Counted from the first letter of the stretch, positions 13,873 to 26,788 are shown. The stretch: 64,000 nucleotides of DNA from Pholis gunnellus (GCA_910591455.2 OU342804.1:28242281-28306280), one strand, 5' to 3'. Translations and numbers: made by a program. Notes: generated from the letters alone by a model not told the origin.

Positions 13873-13941
13873 AAACCTGTCAAAGAATCCTCTCACCACG
13901 CTGTCGTGGCAGCTCTTCCAGCACCTCCAACTCTCCGAGCT
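13873..13941 (+). CDS. ntrk3: ntrk3 (TrkC) exon: last leucine-rich repeat
   Basis: This 69-nt exon has a pyrimidine-rich acceptor ending in CAG and a perfect GTAAGT donor. Its first base completes a codon from an unseen upstream exon and its last two bases (CT) start a Leu codon finished at 25951. It reads NLSKNPLTTLSWQLFQ then HLQLSEL, a leucine-rich repeat very close to the TrkC repeat with the LTTLSWQLFQ core. A 69-nt LRR exon is typical of Trk genes (family knowledge). It lies in the extracellular neurotrophin receptor, before the cysteine-rich LRR cap. The preceding LRR exons and signal-peptide exon were not found between 1 and 13872, so they are probably upstream. NLS is a possible N-glycosylation sequon. 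The intron that follows is 12,009 nt, phase 2. Confidence 0.9.
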
Positions 13942-14369
13942 GTAAGTCCTCGTCTGATCTCTCTCTCTTGTTGGCTTTTGTTTGTGTTTTATTAGAGTGA
14001 TTCATCATCATCGCTCCCTGCGCACTATCTGCCGCCATACAAATTTTCCTCACCGCATGCCGTTATAATTCATGTCTTGGTTTGACAAAAACCCTCTAAT
14101 TTGTCTGAGCACGTGTAAATGACTGAACCGATAGTCGCACTGTGATCGCAAAAGTCATTTGTTGACTTAATCAAGGCACACAAAGGAAATGTAATGGTCT
14201 GGTATAGGATGAGGGAGCCCAACTCCGTTTCCTTGTTTGTTATGAATATTTCAGTGATTGAGTTTGCTCTTCCGCCACCAGGGAGAACTTTGCAACGACC
14301 GATCTGCTTTGTAATTTACACATTAAGAATATTGTTTGTTTGTTTGGTTTGGTTAAATCTTTGCACTAT

Positions 14370-14581
14370 TGTTTAGTTCATTTTAATATCATTACATTTC
14401 ATTGTATATACTGTGCATTTTTTTTAATATTTAATACTTTTACTCTATTTCTATTGTATATATTGTGCATTTCCATTTTTATTTTTTACTCTGTCATTTG
14501 TATTGCTTTACCTGTACCATAAATGTTGCTGTAGCGAAAATGTTTTCCCTTGCTGGATTAATAAAGTAACTATCTATCTAT
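14370..14581 (+). mobile_element. Probable non-LTR retrotransposon 3' end
   Basis: A T-rich segment ends in TTGCTGGATTAATAAAGTAA followed by three copies of CTAT. An AATAAA-like signal then a short tandem tail is how 3' ends of fish LINE/SINE copies commonly look. No reverse-transcriptase coding sequence is present upstream, so this is at most a 5'-truncated copy. The left boundary is uncertain. Confidence 0.5.
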
Positions 14582-16236
14582 TAGATGTTACGCCCGTTGC
14601 GCGCTGTCCGTCATGTGACTGTGCTCTGAACACACGCTCCCCGGCGCCACCTGGCCTTCAGAGCTGAGGTGTAGCAGGATGCGATGCAGGACTATTTCAA
14701 GCAGGCCTCCTTATTGTGCTATTTACAGGAGGTAGAAGCGGGGCAGGTCCTCTGAGAGAGCGGCACAATGCTGATCTGGGGTTGTCCTTGCCGCCGTACG
14801 ATTCGGGCAGGACAGAGCGGAGGGAAAGCCCTGCTTAAATCGACGATATAGTTATGTATTTTTCAGCATTTAGTTTTCTGGATTCTGAGGAAAACTTAGA
14901 ACACACAGGACCCATCGATATTACAGGGCGCTAGTTTTTGTCCGTCCTGTGTAGGAAGCGACTCACGGCGGACCCCATGCCGGCCCGGCACAAGTGTCAT
15001 CTCACTGTGGGCCCTCATCGGAGGCAGATGGGTCTCTGAATCCCTCATTGTGCCTGTTATTGGGTTGTGAATTTCATTCTTCACTGGACTGTACAAGTTC
15101 TGTACTTTTGTTGTCTCACCAGCTGTCCAAAGCTAGTTTTGGCCTTAAGCTCCTCTTGTTGCTGCTGCTGCAGTGCCTAAGCTTTGAGTCCCATGCTTCC
15201 ATATGCAGAGTATGTTATGTAATACATTTATTGATGGAAACATTATTTAGATCTTTAACTTCACAATATCAGGCATAAGTATCACTGTGTAAAAATACCT
15301 AAAGACCCTGAAAATGTATTTTCTCAATCAAGTCACAGAAACCTACATTAACACATTGTTTTCTGACAGTATTTATTGGTCATTACACAAAATATCATTC
15401 AGTACGTCGGTTTTCCTCTGCACTCGACTCACTGGTTTGAAGTGGGCAGGGTCCAGTGAGAAATAGGTGATGTCACGTACCTTTTTGCACCAATTAAGAT
15501 TTTGTTTGTTAAATGCCGATCAATCTAATCCCCATAGAGTCCTGACCCTCCGAACCCCAAAACCCGCCAGCGGGATGGAAAAGCATGTCTTTGTTAAACG
15601 ATCGGCAACAAATACACCGTTTATCAAGGCGAGAAGCTGTGAAAACTAAAAGTATGATTGGATTATCAACTTTCCGACGGTCCTCAAATACATTATGCGT
15701 GACTTTCCATCAGAAAAAGCAACCAAATTGAATCTTAACATTATATTTCAACACATTTTATTCTACATTACGCATTTCAAATTTCGCCCCAAATAAACCG
15801 TTTAAACTAAGCAGATCCTGTAAAAAACATGATTGACTCGCCTGACAAAAACTCTGTGGAACTTTGACTGCACTGCAGGCTGTTTACACAGCAAAGCAGA
15901 GAGGGCTGAAGAGGTTGTAAGTAGAGATTGTAAAAATGTCAATAGTTCAATATATATATCATGTGGCACTTTGAAATAGGTTGGATATATAGATTCCATT
16001 GTTTTCCAATTTTTGTAAAATACATTTTTAAAGAAATTTAACTTGCATTTTTTTCTGTAATAAGATGTATGGCAATTCAACTGTGTTATATTGTACAAAA
16101 TCATTTTTTTAGTTCTCTCTACTTCGAGCTATGATTGTACTGTTTCCTTAGAGGTGCAGGACTCAAATGTTGCAGTGTAAAACAAGACCACAGTGAATGA
16201 AGCAAGAACACCCCAAAACTGCTTGGGGTTAAGCTG

Positions 16237-16240
<4 letters not shown>
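14582..16240. other. Intronic sequence, nothing recognised
   Basis: Within the 12-kb ntrk3 intron. No exon, RNA gene or clear repeat seen. Confidence 0.5.

Positions 16241-16241
<1 letters not shown>

Positions 16242-16293
<52 letters not shown>
16242..16293. repeat. (AT)n microsatellite
   Basis: An alternating TA run of about 52 nt, seen directly. Confidence 0.95.
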
Positions 16294-16295
<2 letters not shown>

Positions 16296-19219
16296 TATAC
16301 ATAACATAAATAAATAAATAATAAATCCAATTTATTATGTTTGGTTTTTCATTATTATTTTGTGCGGCTTTCACATGAGAATATACAAGAAGCAAGATCA
16401 GGACCATTTTGCCTACTGAGTCACTGAAGAGAACAGTATTAGTGTTCAGTTGAATGGCCTCAGATTCCTGGACAGACTACACCACATGCAACGGACAAGA
16501 ATAACTAGCGCCGATCCTACCTTAACCAGATCACCATTGCAGCTCACAGAGCACGGCTTGCTCTGATGTGCAATCCCATTTCTCCTCAAGCAACCATCTT
16601 AGATGCGAACAAACTGTGCCTTTGTTGTTCTACATGGAAAGCAGGGCCGGGGTGACGCCCGTGTTTTTTTTCCCCAGGGAATGCTGATGAGGAGTGAGGG
16701 TTCGTGTCTATTCAATTTGCTGTGTTTGGTTAAGAGGTGTCAGTCGGAGTGGCGTGGCGGCACAGACGTGGGCCGAGGCGTTGAGAAAGAACGAAGCCAT
16801 GTGGAATCAGGCCTCCCTAACAGGAAATGAGTCACTCCATCATGGGCAGAGTCTGCGACGTGGGCCTGACATCATTACTCTCTCCACTGTCTTAGTGTGC
16901 TCACCCAAACCATATTAGCTCGGCTAGTGCCAATCATTCAATCGGGCCAAATGAAGCACGCTCACCGGGCGCCCATAGCATTTAATTATTAGAATGATAC
17001 ACAATGCAGTATCAATGATAAGTGCCCACCCGTGCTGCTGAACCACACGGATATTATGTAAATAGAGGGAGTTCAAACCGGCTGAAGTAATTTCCGTTTT
17101 ATGTGACGAAAGGGGAGCGTGGCCCTTTGCCACGACGCTGTCGCTACAACGTGTTATCTCAGTCACTCTAGGCGCTGTTATTCTAATTGTATTTCATGTT
17201 ATTTTATCAATGAAAGAGTAGCAATTTCAAAGCTGCAACATGGTGACAGTGACCTGCAATAGGAAATGTGGAAATAGTTTATTTTGAAGCCTGGAATTAC
17301 ACCCCTTCAAAGCCCTTCAAAAGCATTACAGTAACAATGTTTTTGAAGGATTATTTCATTGTATGTTTCATTAAGGTTCACTGTTTCTTTACACTGCTGC
17401 TCTCCAATTCTTCCGCAACAATTTTCTATTGTGAACAATGAAGATAAAAGGGGGAAATGGAATGCACACTGTGGCACGTAGACGTAGACAGAACAGTAAG
17501 CATAATTTAGGTGCAATTAAAACGCAGCGCAACAGAGAGAACACGAGTCCATGATCATAATATATCAATTAAATAAAGATGTGTTAAACAATCTGCTGTC
17601 TGTTCCTATTAAGAAAAGAGTTCATTTGTATCAAAAAGGTAATAGAAAATAGTGACGCTTTCAATAGAACGCTTTCAACTGCTACTTCGCGCATAATCGG
17701 TTTGGTGTAAAAACATGTTTCACTCGATAAACAGAGATGTGTAACCGTTAAAATCATTATTTATTTAGCTGCTCTAACATGGCGACAGGACGTCCCCCTT
17801 ATGTGGAGCTTTCTGTGATTTTGAGGAGCCGATTCTTCGACATGATTCTGAAATAAAAAATCACATTTGGGAACGCCTGTCGACCTGCACGATGAGGCAA
17901 CGTTTAAAGAGGAAAAAGTACTTCCTATCAGTTGATGTGCATTAAGTCTGTTATTCTCCTTATCCGGCACTTCTTATCAAGCTCAGTGTCGCTGCCAAAA
18001 CAGTCGCTTTGTTTCGCAGGTCGGTTGCACAGATTTTTCACACTCGCTGCAATATCTTAGTATCAGTGACAACGACAATGCTATCAGCGAGATCTCAATA
18101 ATCTCAAGTCTTTTGTGGCTCCTGTGAAAAGGCCCCAACATCACATTGAGGCTGTACAATAGGCGGCATGCCGTGTGCTGCCTCTGGATGAGACATGGAT
18201 AATCGTCTCTTTCTCTTTGTTTGCGTGCCCTTTCGCCGAAAAGCCGGAGCTGCTGCGGTGTGTGCTGCACAGAACCAGCCAACCGCAAAACCTAAAGGAC
18301 GGCGGGCGACTGTCGCTGTGCCATCCTGGGTGGTATTATTGCAGGTTGTTTGAAGCAGAGTGAGCAGCAGCATTCGAGGAAGCTCATTCTATCTGGTCCA
18401 CCCAAGAGAGGAACGCATTCTCATTATTTGGCAACTGTATCGATCTGCCTGAAGCAACGTGCGTCTCGTGTCCCTTTACTCTGTTGGCGCCGTTTTAATC
18501 CAGGCTCTCCGGGTTGCGGGGAGGGGGCTGACGCAAAGTCGAACATTCACGCCTCTTGCAGCAAAATCACTTTTTCTTTGAATATGGATGAAATATGAAT
18601 ATATCAAAACCTGTAATCTTCTGACTTGACCGCCAGTGGATTAGAATGAATTAAACATTGCATTTCACAGGGCTTCGTGACAGGTATACTACTGAATTTT
18701 AACCTTCATTTTATTAGGGTCCAGCTGCACTCAGGGCAAATTCTTGCTGAGATTACACGACATTTACACTGACTCCTCAAAAGACATCAAAGACTGCCTT
18801 ACGAGAGGGAAAGGAAGAATTAAAATGTTAAGTGTAGTAGAAGAGGGGGCAGCAGTGGCCTAGACAACGCAGAGGTCCCCATCTCAAAACCCAGACTGCC
18901 TGCTACTATTTTTGGGGAAGCAGCCACAAGTCCAAATGCCAATACAAAGCTTTTCCCGATAAAAGCAACCGATGCGGTGCTCGGTCGGAGCGGGCCGATT
19001 GCTTGGCTCCTTGTGGTGCTGCTTGCAGCGTTCTGGAGAACCACTCATCGCTTGTTGACCCAAGTAGGTGTAGACCCCGCCGCTGCACAGAGCTCCACCG
19101 CTTGTTTATCCAAAGTCGCATGTCCAAATTCAACTCTGATCTTCCTTGGGTAAAGAAGAGCGGAATATCAGTTTTTGAGATATACGAGGGAAACACATAT
19201 TTCAGTCTTGGTTAGATAT
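16294..19219. other. Intronic sequence; possible conserved element 16920-17170
   Basis: No gene seen. The stretch 16920-17170 is repeat-free and includes TTTAATTATTAGAATG and neighbouring AT-rich blocks that look like homeodomain sites, so it is a weak candidate for a conserved enhancer. Confidence 0.3.
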
Positions 19220-19640
19220 ACCTCAACGCCATTTTATACAACCAGCAGCCGTGGCCGGTTGTTTTTGGTTTGTCCGTTTTGGCAGAATCTTCTACCTGGA
19301 CTCATGGATGAAGTGATTCGATTTTGGAGGTCGAAGGTCAAGGTCACTGTGACCTCATTCTAATGAATACGATATCTCAGGAACGCCTTTTGCGAATTTC
19401 TTTAGATTTTGATCCACCTAGACTCAAGGTTGAACTGATTAGATTTTGGTGGTCAAAGGTCACTGTGAGCTCTTAAAACGCGTTTTTGGCCATAACTCAA
19501 GAATTCATTTGCCAATCATGACATTTCACACAAATGTGCAACAGGATAAAATGATGAAGTGTTAACATTTTGGACAGACATGGATGTAAACTGCAACATG
19601 ACCGCAGAGGCACACAACCACGAGGCGGTTATTCTAGTTG
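19220..19640 (+). repeat. Interspersed repeat carrying a perfect ERE palindrome
   Basis: The copy runs from about CAGCAGCCGTGGCCGG to CCACGAGGCGGTTATTCTAG. It contains two related modules about 116 nt apart (GGTCAAGGTCACTGTGACCT at 19336-19355 and GTCAAAGGTCACTGTGAGCT at 19452-19471), then TTTTGGCCATAACTCAAGAA. I recognise this as a widespread fish repeat but cannot name its class. Boundaries are approximate. Confidence 0.6.
19341..19355. promoter_or_regulatory. Consensus estrogen response element, with overlapping ERR/SF-1 site
   Basis: AGGTCACTGTGACCT is a perfect 15-bp palindrome of the form AGGTCA-nnn-TGACCT. The overlapping TCAAGGTCA (19338-19346) fits the extended half-site bound by ERR or SF-1 type receptors. 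The match is seen directly. Binding or function is unproven, and the site lies inside a repeat. Confidence 0.55.
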
Positions 19641-21629
19641 TGTCCTGATTTTATTGCAGTAAATTAGTCATAAAAATGAAATGAAAATTGTATTTTCATG
19701 TACATTTGTACCTTTGATATGACAACTGAGTAATTCAAGTTACATTAAATATAATTATGTAAACTCTGTAAAAGTGTCTAAAGCCACAAACATTTCTGTG
19801 CATTTGCAATAAGCTATTGGCAAAGTGGTTATGGCCACAAACTGGGTTTGAAGCCCTGCAATTCTATGACCACCAGTGCACCACTTCACGCTTCTAGTCA
19901 AGCAGGGCTCGATTGAAGTCACACAATTACCAAACAGGCACCGGTAGAAAAAGAAAAACAGAGTCACACATCGCATTGTCCGTGCCTCTGCCAGCTTCTT
20001 ATTGGTGAGAAAGTAGATCCTTTAGTTTGCTATATGGCAACAAGGCAGCTCGTGTGTCGTTAGCTGCTGCCCTATTGGGTGTAACAGACTCATAAAGGAT
20101 GTCTCATTGAAATACAATCAGCTGATTTGTATGTTGAATTGGAATTATAGTATGATGAAATTTGAGTGATTACAAAAAGAAATTGCAGTTAAGTATCCCT
20201 AAAATACAATGACATTTGTTTTAGATTACAGATAGATTGTACACATGTCAATACATCATCCATCCTGAATATACAATATGGATACAGCAGGACCTCTAAA
20301 AATAGCCACCAAAAGTATACCTGTCCCTGCCCAAATATTTGACTCTGAAGAGGAAATTGCCTGAGGCTCACCACCCACTTTGTCCTTTTTTCCGACCTGG
20401 AGCCTTCCCTGACCTGACTCGGGTGTCCCGTTTCCTCTACTTGATTGCAGTGCAGGTGCTGCTGTCGATAAGCCAAAGTCAGGTCTGGCTCCTCAGACAA
20501 ATAAAGCCGAAGCGGTTTGAAAAAAAAAGAAAAGGAAAAGTCAGGCAGTGAGAGAGCCTGCAGGGACGCCGCATGGCCAAGTGGCTTCAAGCTCACAGTA
20601 AAGCAGTGATTGGACAATGCGGTGATGTATTCATTTGCAGCATACTGCTTTATCCGTGACACGAGCAAGAAGATACAGCGCGTGATGGAGCGGGTCCAGC
20701 GACAACCAGGAGTGTGGTGAAGCAATCATACTCAGAACGGTGCGGTAAAAGCAACTGTTTAGCAAATTTAGCAAGGATCAGGGGAAAAATGGTTATGGCT
20801 GTAAAAGCTGCTGCTGATGAGAAGAGTATTAAATGTGACATCGGCTGTGTCGACTCTCCGCTTTATCCGTATTCCCTCTGATTGATTTATACTATTCTTT
20901 ACCGAAACTCTAATCTCCCCAAGTTTAATTTTACATTTCACAGAGAGAGTGAGAGTTAAAAAATAAAAAAACATGGCGACATCTGTTTATTCAGCCTGTT
21001 GCCAATGAATAGATGTCCGACTGTCAATTTCCTGCTTCAAGACTCTACAAGCCAATCTGATGGCGTGACAGCTAGATGACAGCTTTTATTTCACCACACT
21101 ATAATGATAATGACTGCTGGCCACCATGTGTGATTGACAAGTGATCTATGGGTAGAGTAGTGCACAAACACAACAGCAATGAATGCTTGGTTTATATGAT
21201 TCAATAAAAAAATCCAATTCAATTCCATCAAAGAGGAAGATTTGACTGTTTAGCTCCGCCCTTAGTTACTGTTGCTATACGCCTGTCAATATTTCCTCGA
21301 GTGTAGCGCACAGCTCATAAAGTTTACAATGCTAACGGTGGCAGATTTACCACTTGAAATTCAGCGATTCATCTTATTTCTATCCAAAGACTGGGGATTG
21401 TGTCAACAAACAGGAAGCCTGTAAAAGGCTTTTATATATGCAGACATGATATAACGCTGAACGACTGAGACGTGGTATGTTTGTGGAAAAGTGACCACGG
21501 TCAGGCCTGTCGTCAAATGAAAATCACAAGACTTAACGCTACAGACTGACAGGTTTTCAGTGGATCTATATTTGTTTGTCTCAGAGAGCATCTGTAACTA
21601 GAAGTTAACCTTGTTTCACGTTTTTAACA
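19641..21629. other. Intronic sequence, nothing recognised
   Basis: No exon or RNA gene seen. An open stretch of 178 codons on the - strand (20189-20725) shows no domain, no coherent composition and no splice context, and I do not call it a gene. Confidence 0.45.
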
Positions 21630-22400
21630 TTCAATCAGTAGTGCTGATTGGTAGCGATTTAGATTTCACTCGTGGAAATTACAAAATCTCTTCTTTGTTT
21701 TGAACAGTTGAAATGTAAATGTTAGATATCTAAAAAAAATTTTAATATGTTTTAAATGTATTTAACATTAACTGATTTACAGATATCTTTCATTTGATTG
21801 TAGGTATCAGTAATTCCTTTTCAAATAGTAAGAATAACGATTCATTGAATTTCCAGAATTGTTACTATTGGAAATATAATTTCCTCTTTCAGATACCAAC
21901 AATTGCACTTCTGATAAGTCTGATACATCACCTGTTAAGGATACGTTGCCCAGAATTAACATGTTAATGTCCGATACGTCGCACAAATCACCAGAATCAT
22001 TTTCTGTGTGTACGTACATTGTTGAAGATACCTGACCAGATATCTGTGGATCGGGGTGACAGTCGTGTGTTTACAGCAGATTTCTTTGCAGACAGACCTA
22101 TCTGAATTACAATGATTGCACTTCTCTGGTTAGAATTACAACTAGTCAAACTACATTATGGATATGTAAACTTGGAATTACAACACGTCAAACTTGGCTT
22201 ATAAATAAGCCGATCTGTAATGGAGTTTGAATAGAGGTCAATGGTAGAGGTTGGTAAAGGTTGTCATGAAGTTACAGATATCTACAGTGAACAATTCCAC
22301 TCGTAGGAAATTAATGTTGATATTAAGAATTAACATTTCGTCTACTTCCTCCGAATTCTAACTCGTCAAAAAGCAATTGTTGATACTTTTGCTATTGCCG
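21630..22400. repeat. Decayed AT-rich repeat with recurring GAATTAC / AGATATCT words
   Basis: Short words such as AGATATCT, AGAATTAAC, GGAATTACAAC and TCAAACT(T/A) recur irregularly through about 770 nt in both orientations. This looks like an old internally repetitive element. No coding potential seen and the family is unknown. Confidence 0.4.
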
Positions 22401-22584
22401 TTACTGATTAAATGTTAAAAGGGCTCGCTATCGTGTTGCAGCTCCACTGGGTCTGTGTGTGCAGTGAGTCGCCAACCTTTCTCTGTGACTGTACAAAACA
22501 ACATCAGCAGGAGGAGAACTGAACAGGCCTACAGGGCACTGGCCCATGAGGCACAACGTGACAGTCTTTACCAACAAAATGTCA

Positions 22585-22780
22585 CACACAAAGAGACATT
22601 TACCAACCAAACAGATACTCAAAATGACTACAAAGAAACACTAAATGACCACAAAAAGACCAAGACGACAACAAAGAGAACAGCTGCAATGAGAAACAAA
22701 GAGACACCAAGCAACTACAAAGACACTCAAACTGACTACAGAGACTCAAAATGGCCACAAAGAGACACAACACTCTAACG
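22585..22780 (+). repeat. Degenerate minisatellite, about 22-24 nt period
   Basis: Imperfect repeats of a unit like AATGACTACAAAGAGACAC run through the interval. The apparent open frame here reflects the purine-rich repeat, not a protein. Confidence 0.7.
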
Positions 22781-25700
22781 CTAGCCTTGTTAAAAACGAA
22801 TGACATTTCAATTTGTTGTACAAAATGTAAAGGCTGCCTTTTTGGGAAAATCAAAACGAGATGAATATAAATTAGCTTCCACTGTAAATTTGCATTGTAA
22901 TTGACAATCATCATATCAAATTTGAAGACATTTTACTGTACGGTGTCGGAGAAAATTCAAAGGAAAGTCACTTTTAGAGTAAAAAAGGACTGAGTTACTC
23001 TCCTGAATGTAATCCTTCATAGTTAAGTAATGAAATACCCCTTCATTTCTTTGGAATAAAAACGAACTTATTACTAGTCAGGGATAGATCCACAAATCCA
23101 TTTTTCTCTTATTAATACACATTAACATCTGGATGTACTGTATTGTAGTAAAAGTGACTTACAACGTGACGAGCAGAGCACCCAGAGCAGCTAACCACAC
23201 GTCTGTCTGCTGAATTACCACAAAGCCCGGCATCACAGGAAATACAACCCACAGACACACCCAAGATCAGGAGCCCTGTGGTAAATAAGGCGATTTATGA
23301 AACACGCAGGATTTAAAAACCTCAAATATTTCCTGACAACAGCATAAGGAGAGGAAGCAGTGCATTCAAGCTGAGATCAAAGCGCGCCGGCAACAATGCA
23401 GTACGTGGCTTAGCTTTGCCTGTGATGCGCGGCTCCTCAGCCGGAGCACCTGTGAGTGTATATTTCCCAGAAAAACAGCCTCCGGTGGTGATCATTACCT
23501 CTCCTCTGAAGTAGCGGGGTGGATCGTTAGCCAGCTTCAAGGAAACACCATGCTGTTAGCTCTCTGTGTCTGGGGTCACACTCCTGTTTGCTTTTGTTCT
23601 TTTCAAAGTCTAATCTGCTCTCCTCCAGACATTTATCAACTTCCAGCTGTCAGTTTTTTTTTATCTGCTTCATTTGTTTGTCTTATAGCTTGTTTAGATG
23701 GTGGAGCTGTGAAAAACATGTTACTGTACTGTACACGCCGGGCACACGTTTGAAACGAAGGGGTTGCAGTTTTTCTTATTTAAGTGCTATACCCTGCTAT
23801 TTTCAGCTCTTTGCTGCAGGTTGGCCCTGATCGGCGCTGCCCAGAGGAGTAGTGGGTAATGTATGGAGGTGGTGGTTCTTATTAACGATTAACATAATTA
23901 CAGTATAAAGGGGGGAAAACCCTGGGCCGCCTTGCTCTGATGAGCTTTGGTCCCTCGTGGTTCAACTTGCTCAGCGTTTAATGAAAACCTTTTTAAAAGT
24001 GGAATTCTCCCCCGCACCGTCATGGAGGGAGCGACCTGTCTGTGGTGTGAACTCCTCTGTGCTATATATACAGAGTAGGTTTCAGAGACCACACCAGGAT
24101 GCTTTGGTGCAAATGTTTCCATCTTAGATAAAAAAACATTCATCAGAAAAGAAAAATGGTTTAGTCGCCTAATGAAGGTTCTGTAATGAAAACACAAATT
24201 GCTGCAATTGAAGAACACAAAGGCACAACGAAGCCATGTTTAGATCGTATCTTATCGGTTGTTTTTCCTACGTGATATTCTGAAAAATGTAAAAGATTAG
24301 ATGTGCAATTTTCTTGAGTTATATCGATTTTGACTTTGATCATTGGTGTCAACATAAAAGGTAAAGATTATTCCAACGCTGACTGCAATCTGAGGGCACT
24401 TGTAAAATAACTGTTAAAATGAAAATTTCATGAAAGAGAAAAGGTTCGATGTACTTTCTTGTTAGATCAATGGGTATGCCGCCTTATAGAGGATGTGAAA
24501 AAGCTCAGCTCTGACTACAGTATCAGATCCAGTGAACACCTGATAACAAGAGAGACCCACCTGCAGAAATCTATTCTCATTACTTTATAAAGCATGCAGG
24601 ACGCATCGCATGCATTATTCATGCTTTCTGCAATATCTTATTGACCTCTGTCAAGGACATTGGGACTGGCATTCATCTTGGCAAAATTGGCCAATCGCAG
24701 CCTCCAAATTGGACATATGCAAAATGCAGGGGCGGCGTACGATGCGGAATGATGCAACTCTCACACCGTAATGATATGCTCGCGCCAATGAGCCTGATGA
24801 TACCTGCCTGCCGCTAATATGGCCCGAGTCTGATAGCCTCAACAGTGCCTTGACCTCTGACTTTCTCGCATTTGAACGCTGCAGTGCAGGCCTTCGTTTT
24901 TTTTTGTTCATCTGGTCTGTTCATTTGAGTAAAACCACCCATATTGGATCCGCATCTGTGGCGACTGTCACACACGCCAACGTGTTTAGCATGAACCGTA
25001 ACTTGGTACGTTTTAGCGTTGACAGTAATAACTGCGTTGATATTATTGGTGTCGTGAAGAACGTTTCTAATTAGCTTGAGAACGCTGAAATGTGGCTTTT
25101 CATGCAGCTGAAGATTGTTAGTGCTTCCTTTCTTGCTGTTGCTAGTGGAGACAGCTAAGTGTGCACGCAGCCTGCCGGAACCTGCTGTTGCCTCCTCAAC
25201 ACTTTGCACTGATCCAAGACTAATCATAGACCATAGACTCATCCATGTCTCAAATATCCAGCTGTATGTTCCCTTCTTCCCAAACACATGCATCTTTGCG
25301 ATTTATTTGGAACACTTAGGACTCGTCCGGCGTGCATGCGCACAATGTGTGACAATGAGCATATAACTGGATGAATGAGAGAAAAGCTATTTATTTTCAA
25401 GGTAACACAGGCTGAATAATTAATGTACAAATTGTAGATATATTCCTTTAAGTTCTCTCTTGTCTAGTTTCTCCTGTCATGTCTCCCTTCACTAAATAAG
25501 TAGTGAAATCTATGTATATGACAAAAACTCTTTTACCAGACTTGTTGCTCAGTATGACATAAAGCTTGACTGGTGAGCCTCTCATTATCTTGATAGCAGT
25601 GAGAGACCAGCTCCAAAACGGCCAAGAGAGCTTTTAACATTGTTGTCCCCAGCTGTCTATTTTTTTTCAGAGACACTTGAAGCCATCTCTCATTTCATCT

Positions 25701-25950
25701 GGACTTTCTACTACTGCATGCACAGCCCCTTTCTTTATGGGGCCCATGTTTTGTCAATAGCTTTCTCAATTTTGTTAATATTCACGTGAGACCAACTTTA
25801 CATGCACATTACACTTCCATTTTTTTCTTTATGATAAATCATGCAAAATGGCCCCAGACATGTCCGTGGCATTAACAGATACAGAGAGTAGCTTTGCGTC
25901 ACATCCTTATTGATTAGGCTGATGTTGTTGTTTCATAATCCTGTGTCCAG
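22781..25950. other. Intronic sequence before the LRR-cap exon
   Basis: No exon, RNA gene or clear element was recognised in about 3.2 kb, other than normal intronic composition. Confidence 0.5.
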
Positions 25951-26105
25951 GCACCTGGACGGAGTGGTGTTCGACTGCGGCTGCGACATCCGCTGGATCC
26001 AGCTCTGGCAGCAGCGAGGAGAGGCCGGGCTCCACACGCAGCAGCTGTACTGCAGGAACGGAGCCTCCAAGATAAGACTGCACAACATGTACATCCACAA
26101 TTGTG
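25951..26105 (+). CDS. ntrk3: ntrk3 (TrkC) exon: LRR C-terminal cysteine cap
   Basis: This 155-nt exon follows a CAG acceptor and ends at a GTGAGT donor, entering in phase 2 and leaving in phase 1. It encodes about 51 residues: HLDGVVFDCGCDIRWIQLWQ, then QRGEAGLHTQQLYCRN, ending with MYIHNC. The CxCDIRW motif and the later LYC and NC cysteines are the LRR C-terminal flanking cap of Trk receptors. The IRWIQLWQQRGEA stretch resembles TrkC rather than TrkB or TrkA, which have different residues there. The cap closes the LRR solenoid and leads directly into the first Ig-C2 domain. The next intron is only 540 nt. Confidence 0.95.
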
Positions 26106-26433
26106 GTGAGTGGAGGAGGGGCAGAGAGGAGGGAGGAAAGGTGTGTTCTCCATTTTACTTTTCTTTTTTAAAGAGGGAGGGAGGGAAAGGAGTAAAGAGG
26201 AGAGGGGAGTGTGAAAAGGAGGATGGCTGACGGAGGGAGACCGTAAAAGCAGGAGAAGGAGGGAAGGGGTTAAAGGTGAAACGGAGGGAAGAGAAGAGGA
26301 GCAGGGAGACGAGGGGAGGAGGTGTGACAGAGTTCAGAGGGTGAATCTGATGTGAGGAGCTGTGCGTTGATTCTGACAGAGGCTTTAGACTCTGCAGTAT
26401 TATCTCCTGGTGGTGACTCATCCCTGTGACATC

Positions 26434-26436
<3 letters not shown>

Positions 26437-26496
<60 letters not shown>
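26437..26496 (+). repeat. (TG)30 microsatellite in ntrk3 intron
   Basis: Uninterrupted TG run in the 540-nt intron between the LRR-cap exon and the first Ig exon. In the transcript this is a UG repeat. Confidence 0.97.
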
Positions 26497-26499
<3 letters not shown>

Positions 26500-26616
26500 C
26501 TCCCCGTGCTTTTTTGTGCTCATTTTGTAACATTAATCAAAAGTGATTAATTCATTTTGTGTGCAAATATGTAGACACAGGCAGTGACAGGTTTGTATTA
26601 ACATGAACATACACCA

Positions 26617-26638
26617 TGTGTGTGTGTGTGTGTGTGTG
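26617..26638 (+). repeat. (TG)11 at the splice acceptor of the first Ig exon
   Basis: The run ends 7 nt before the exon and takes the place of most of the polypyrimidine tract. UG repeats are known binding sites for CELF and TDP-43 type proteins. Confidence 0.95.
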
Positions 26639-26645
26639 TTTCCAG

Positions 26646-26788
26646 ACTTACCAGAGATCAGTGTGAGCCACAGCAGTGTGTTGGTGATGGAGGGCGACAA
26701 TGTGACGGTGAGCTGCAATGGATCTGGATCACCGCTGCCTGAGGTGGACTGGACGGTCGGCGGTCTGCACTCCATCAACACGCACCTG
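26646..26788 (+). CDS. ntrk3: ntrk3 (TrkC) exon: first half of Ig-C2 domain 1
   Basis: This 143-nt exon enters in phase 1 (G from 26105 plus AC gives Asp) and leaves in phase 0. It encodes DLPEISVSHSSVLVMEGDN, VTVSCNGSGSPLPEVDW and then GLHSINTHL. LPEISVSH, CNGSGSPLP and SINTH are near-diagnostic for TrkC. The Ig-fold Cys (VSC) and Trp (VDW) are both present, as are the sequons NVT and NGS. The acceptor is unusual: its polypyrimidine tract is largely replaced by TG repeats (26617-26638), with only TTTCCAG before the exon. The donor CTG|GTCAGC is weak at +3 and +6, and a 103-nt CA repeat starts 8 nt past the exon end. The end at 26788 was chosen because it gives the phase 0 join needed by the next exon and the same length as mammalian TrkC through this segment. 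Confidence 0.92.

Noticed and set aside
18834..18905. GGGGGCAGCAGTGGCCTAGA looked like the start of a tRNA-derived SINE
   Set aside because: I could not identify convincing A and B box promoter words or a tail, so the support is too weak.
20189..20725. 178-codon open frame on the - strand
   Set aside because: Longest anonymous frame in the introns, but no domain, no coherent composition and no splice or promoter context. Expected occasionally by chance in 64 kb.
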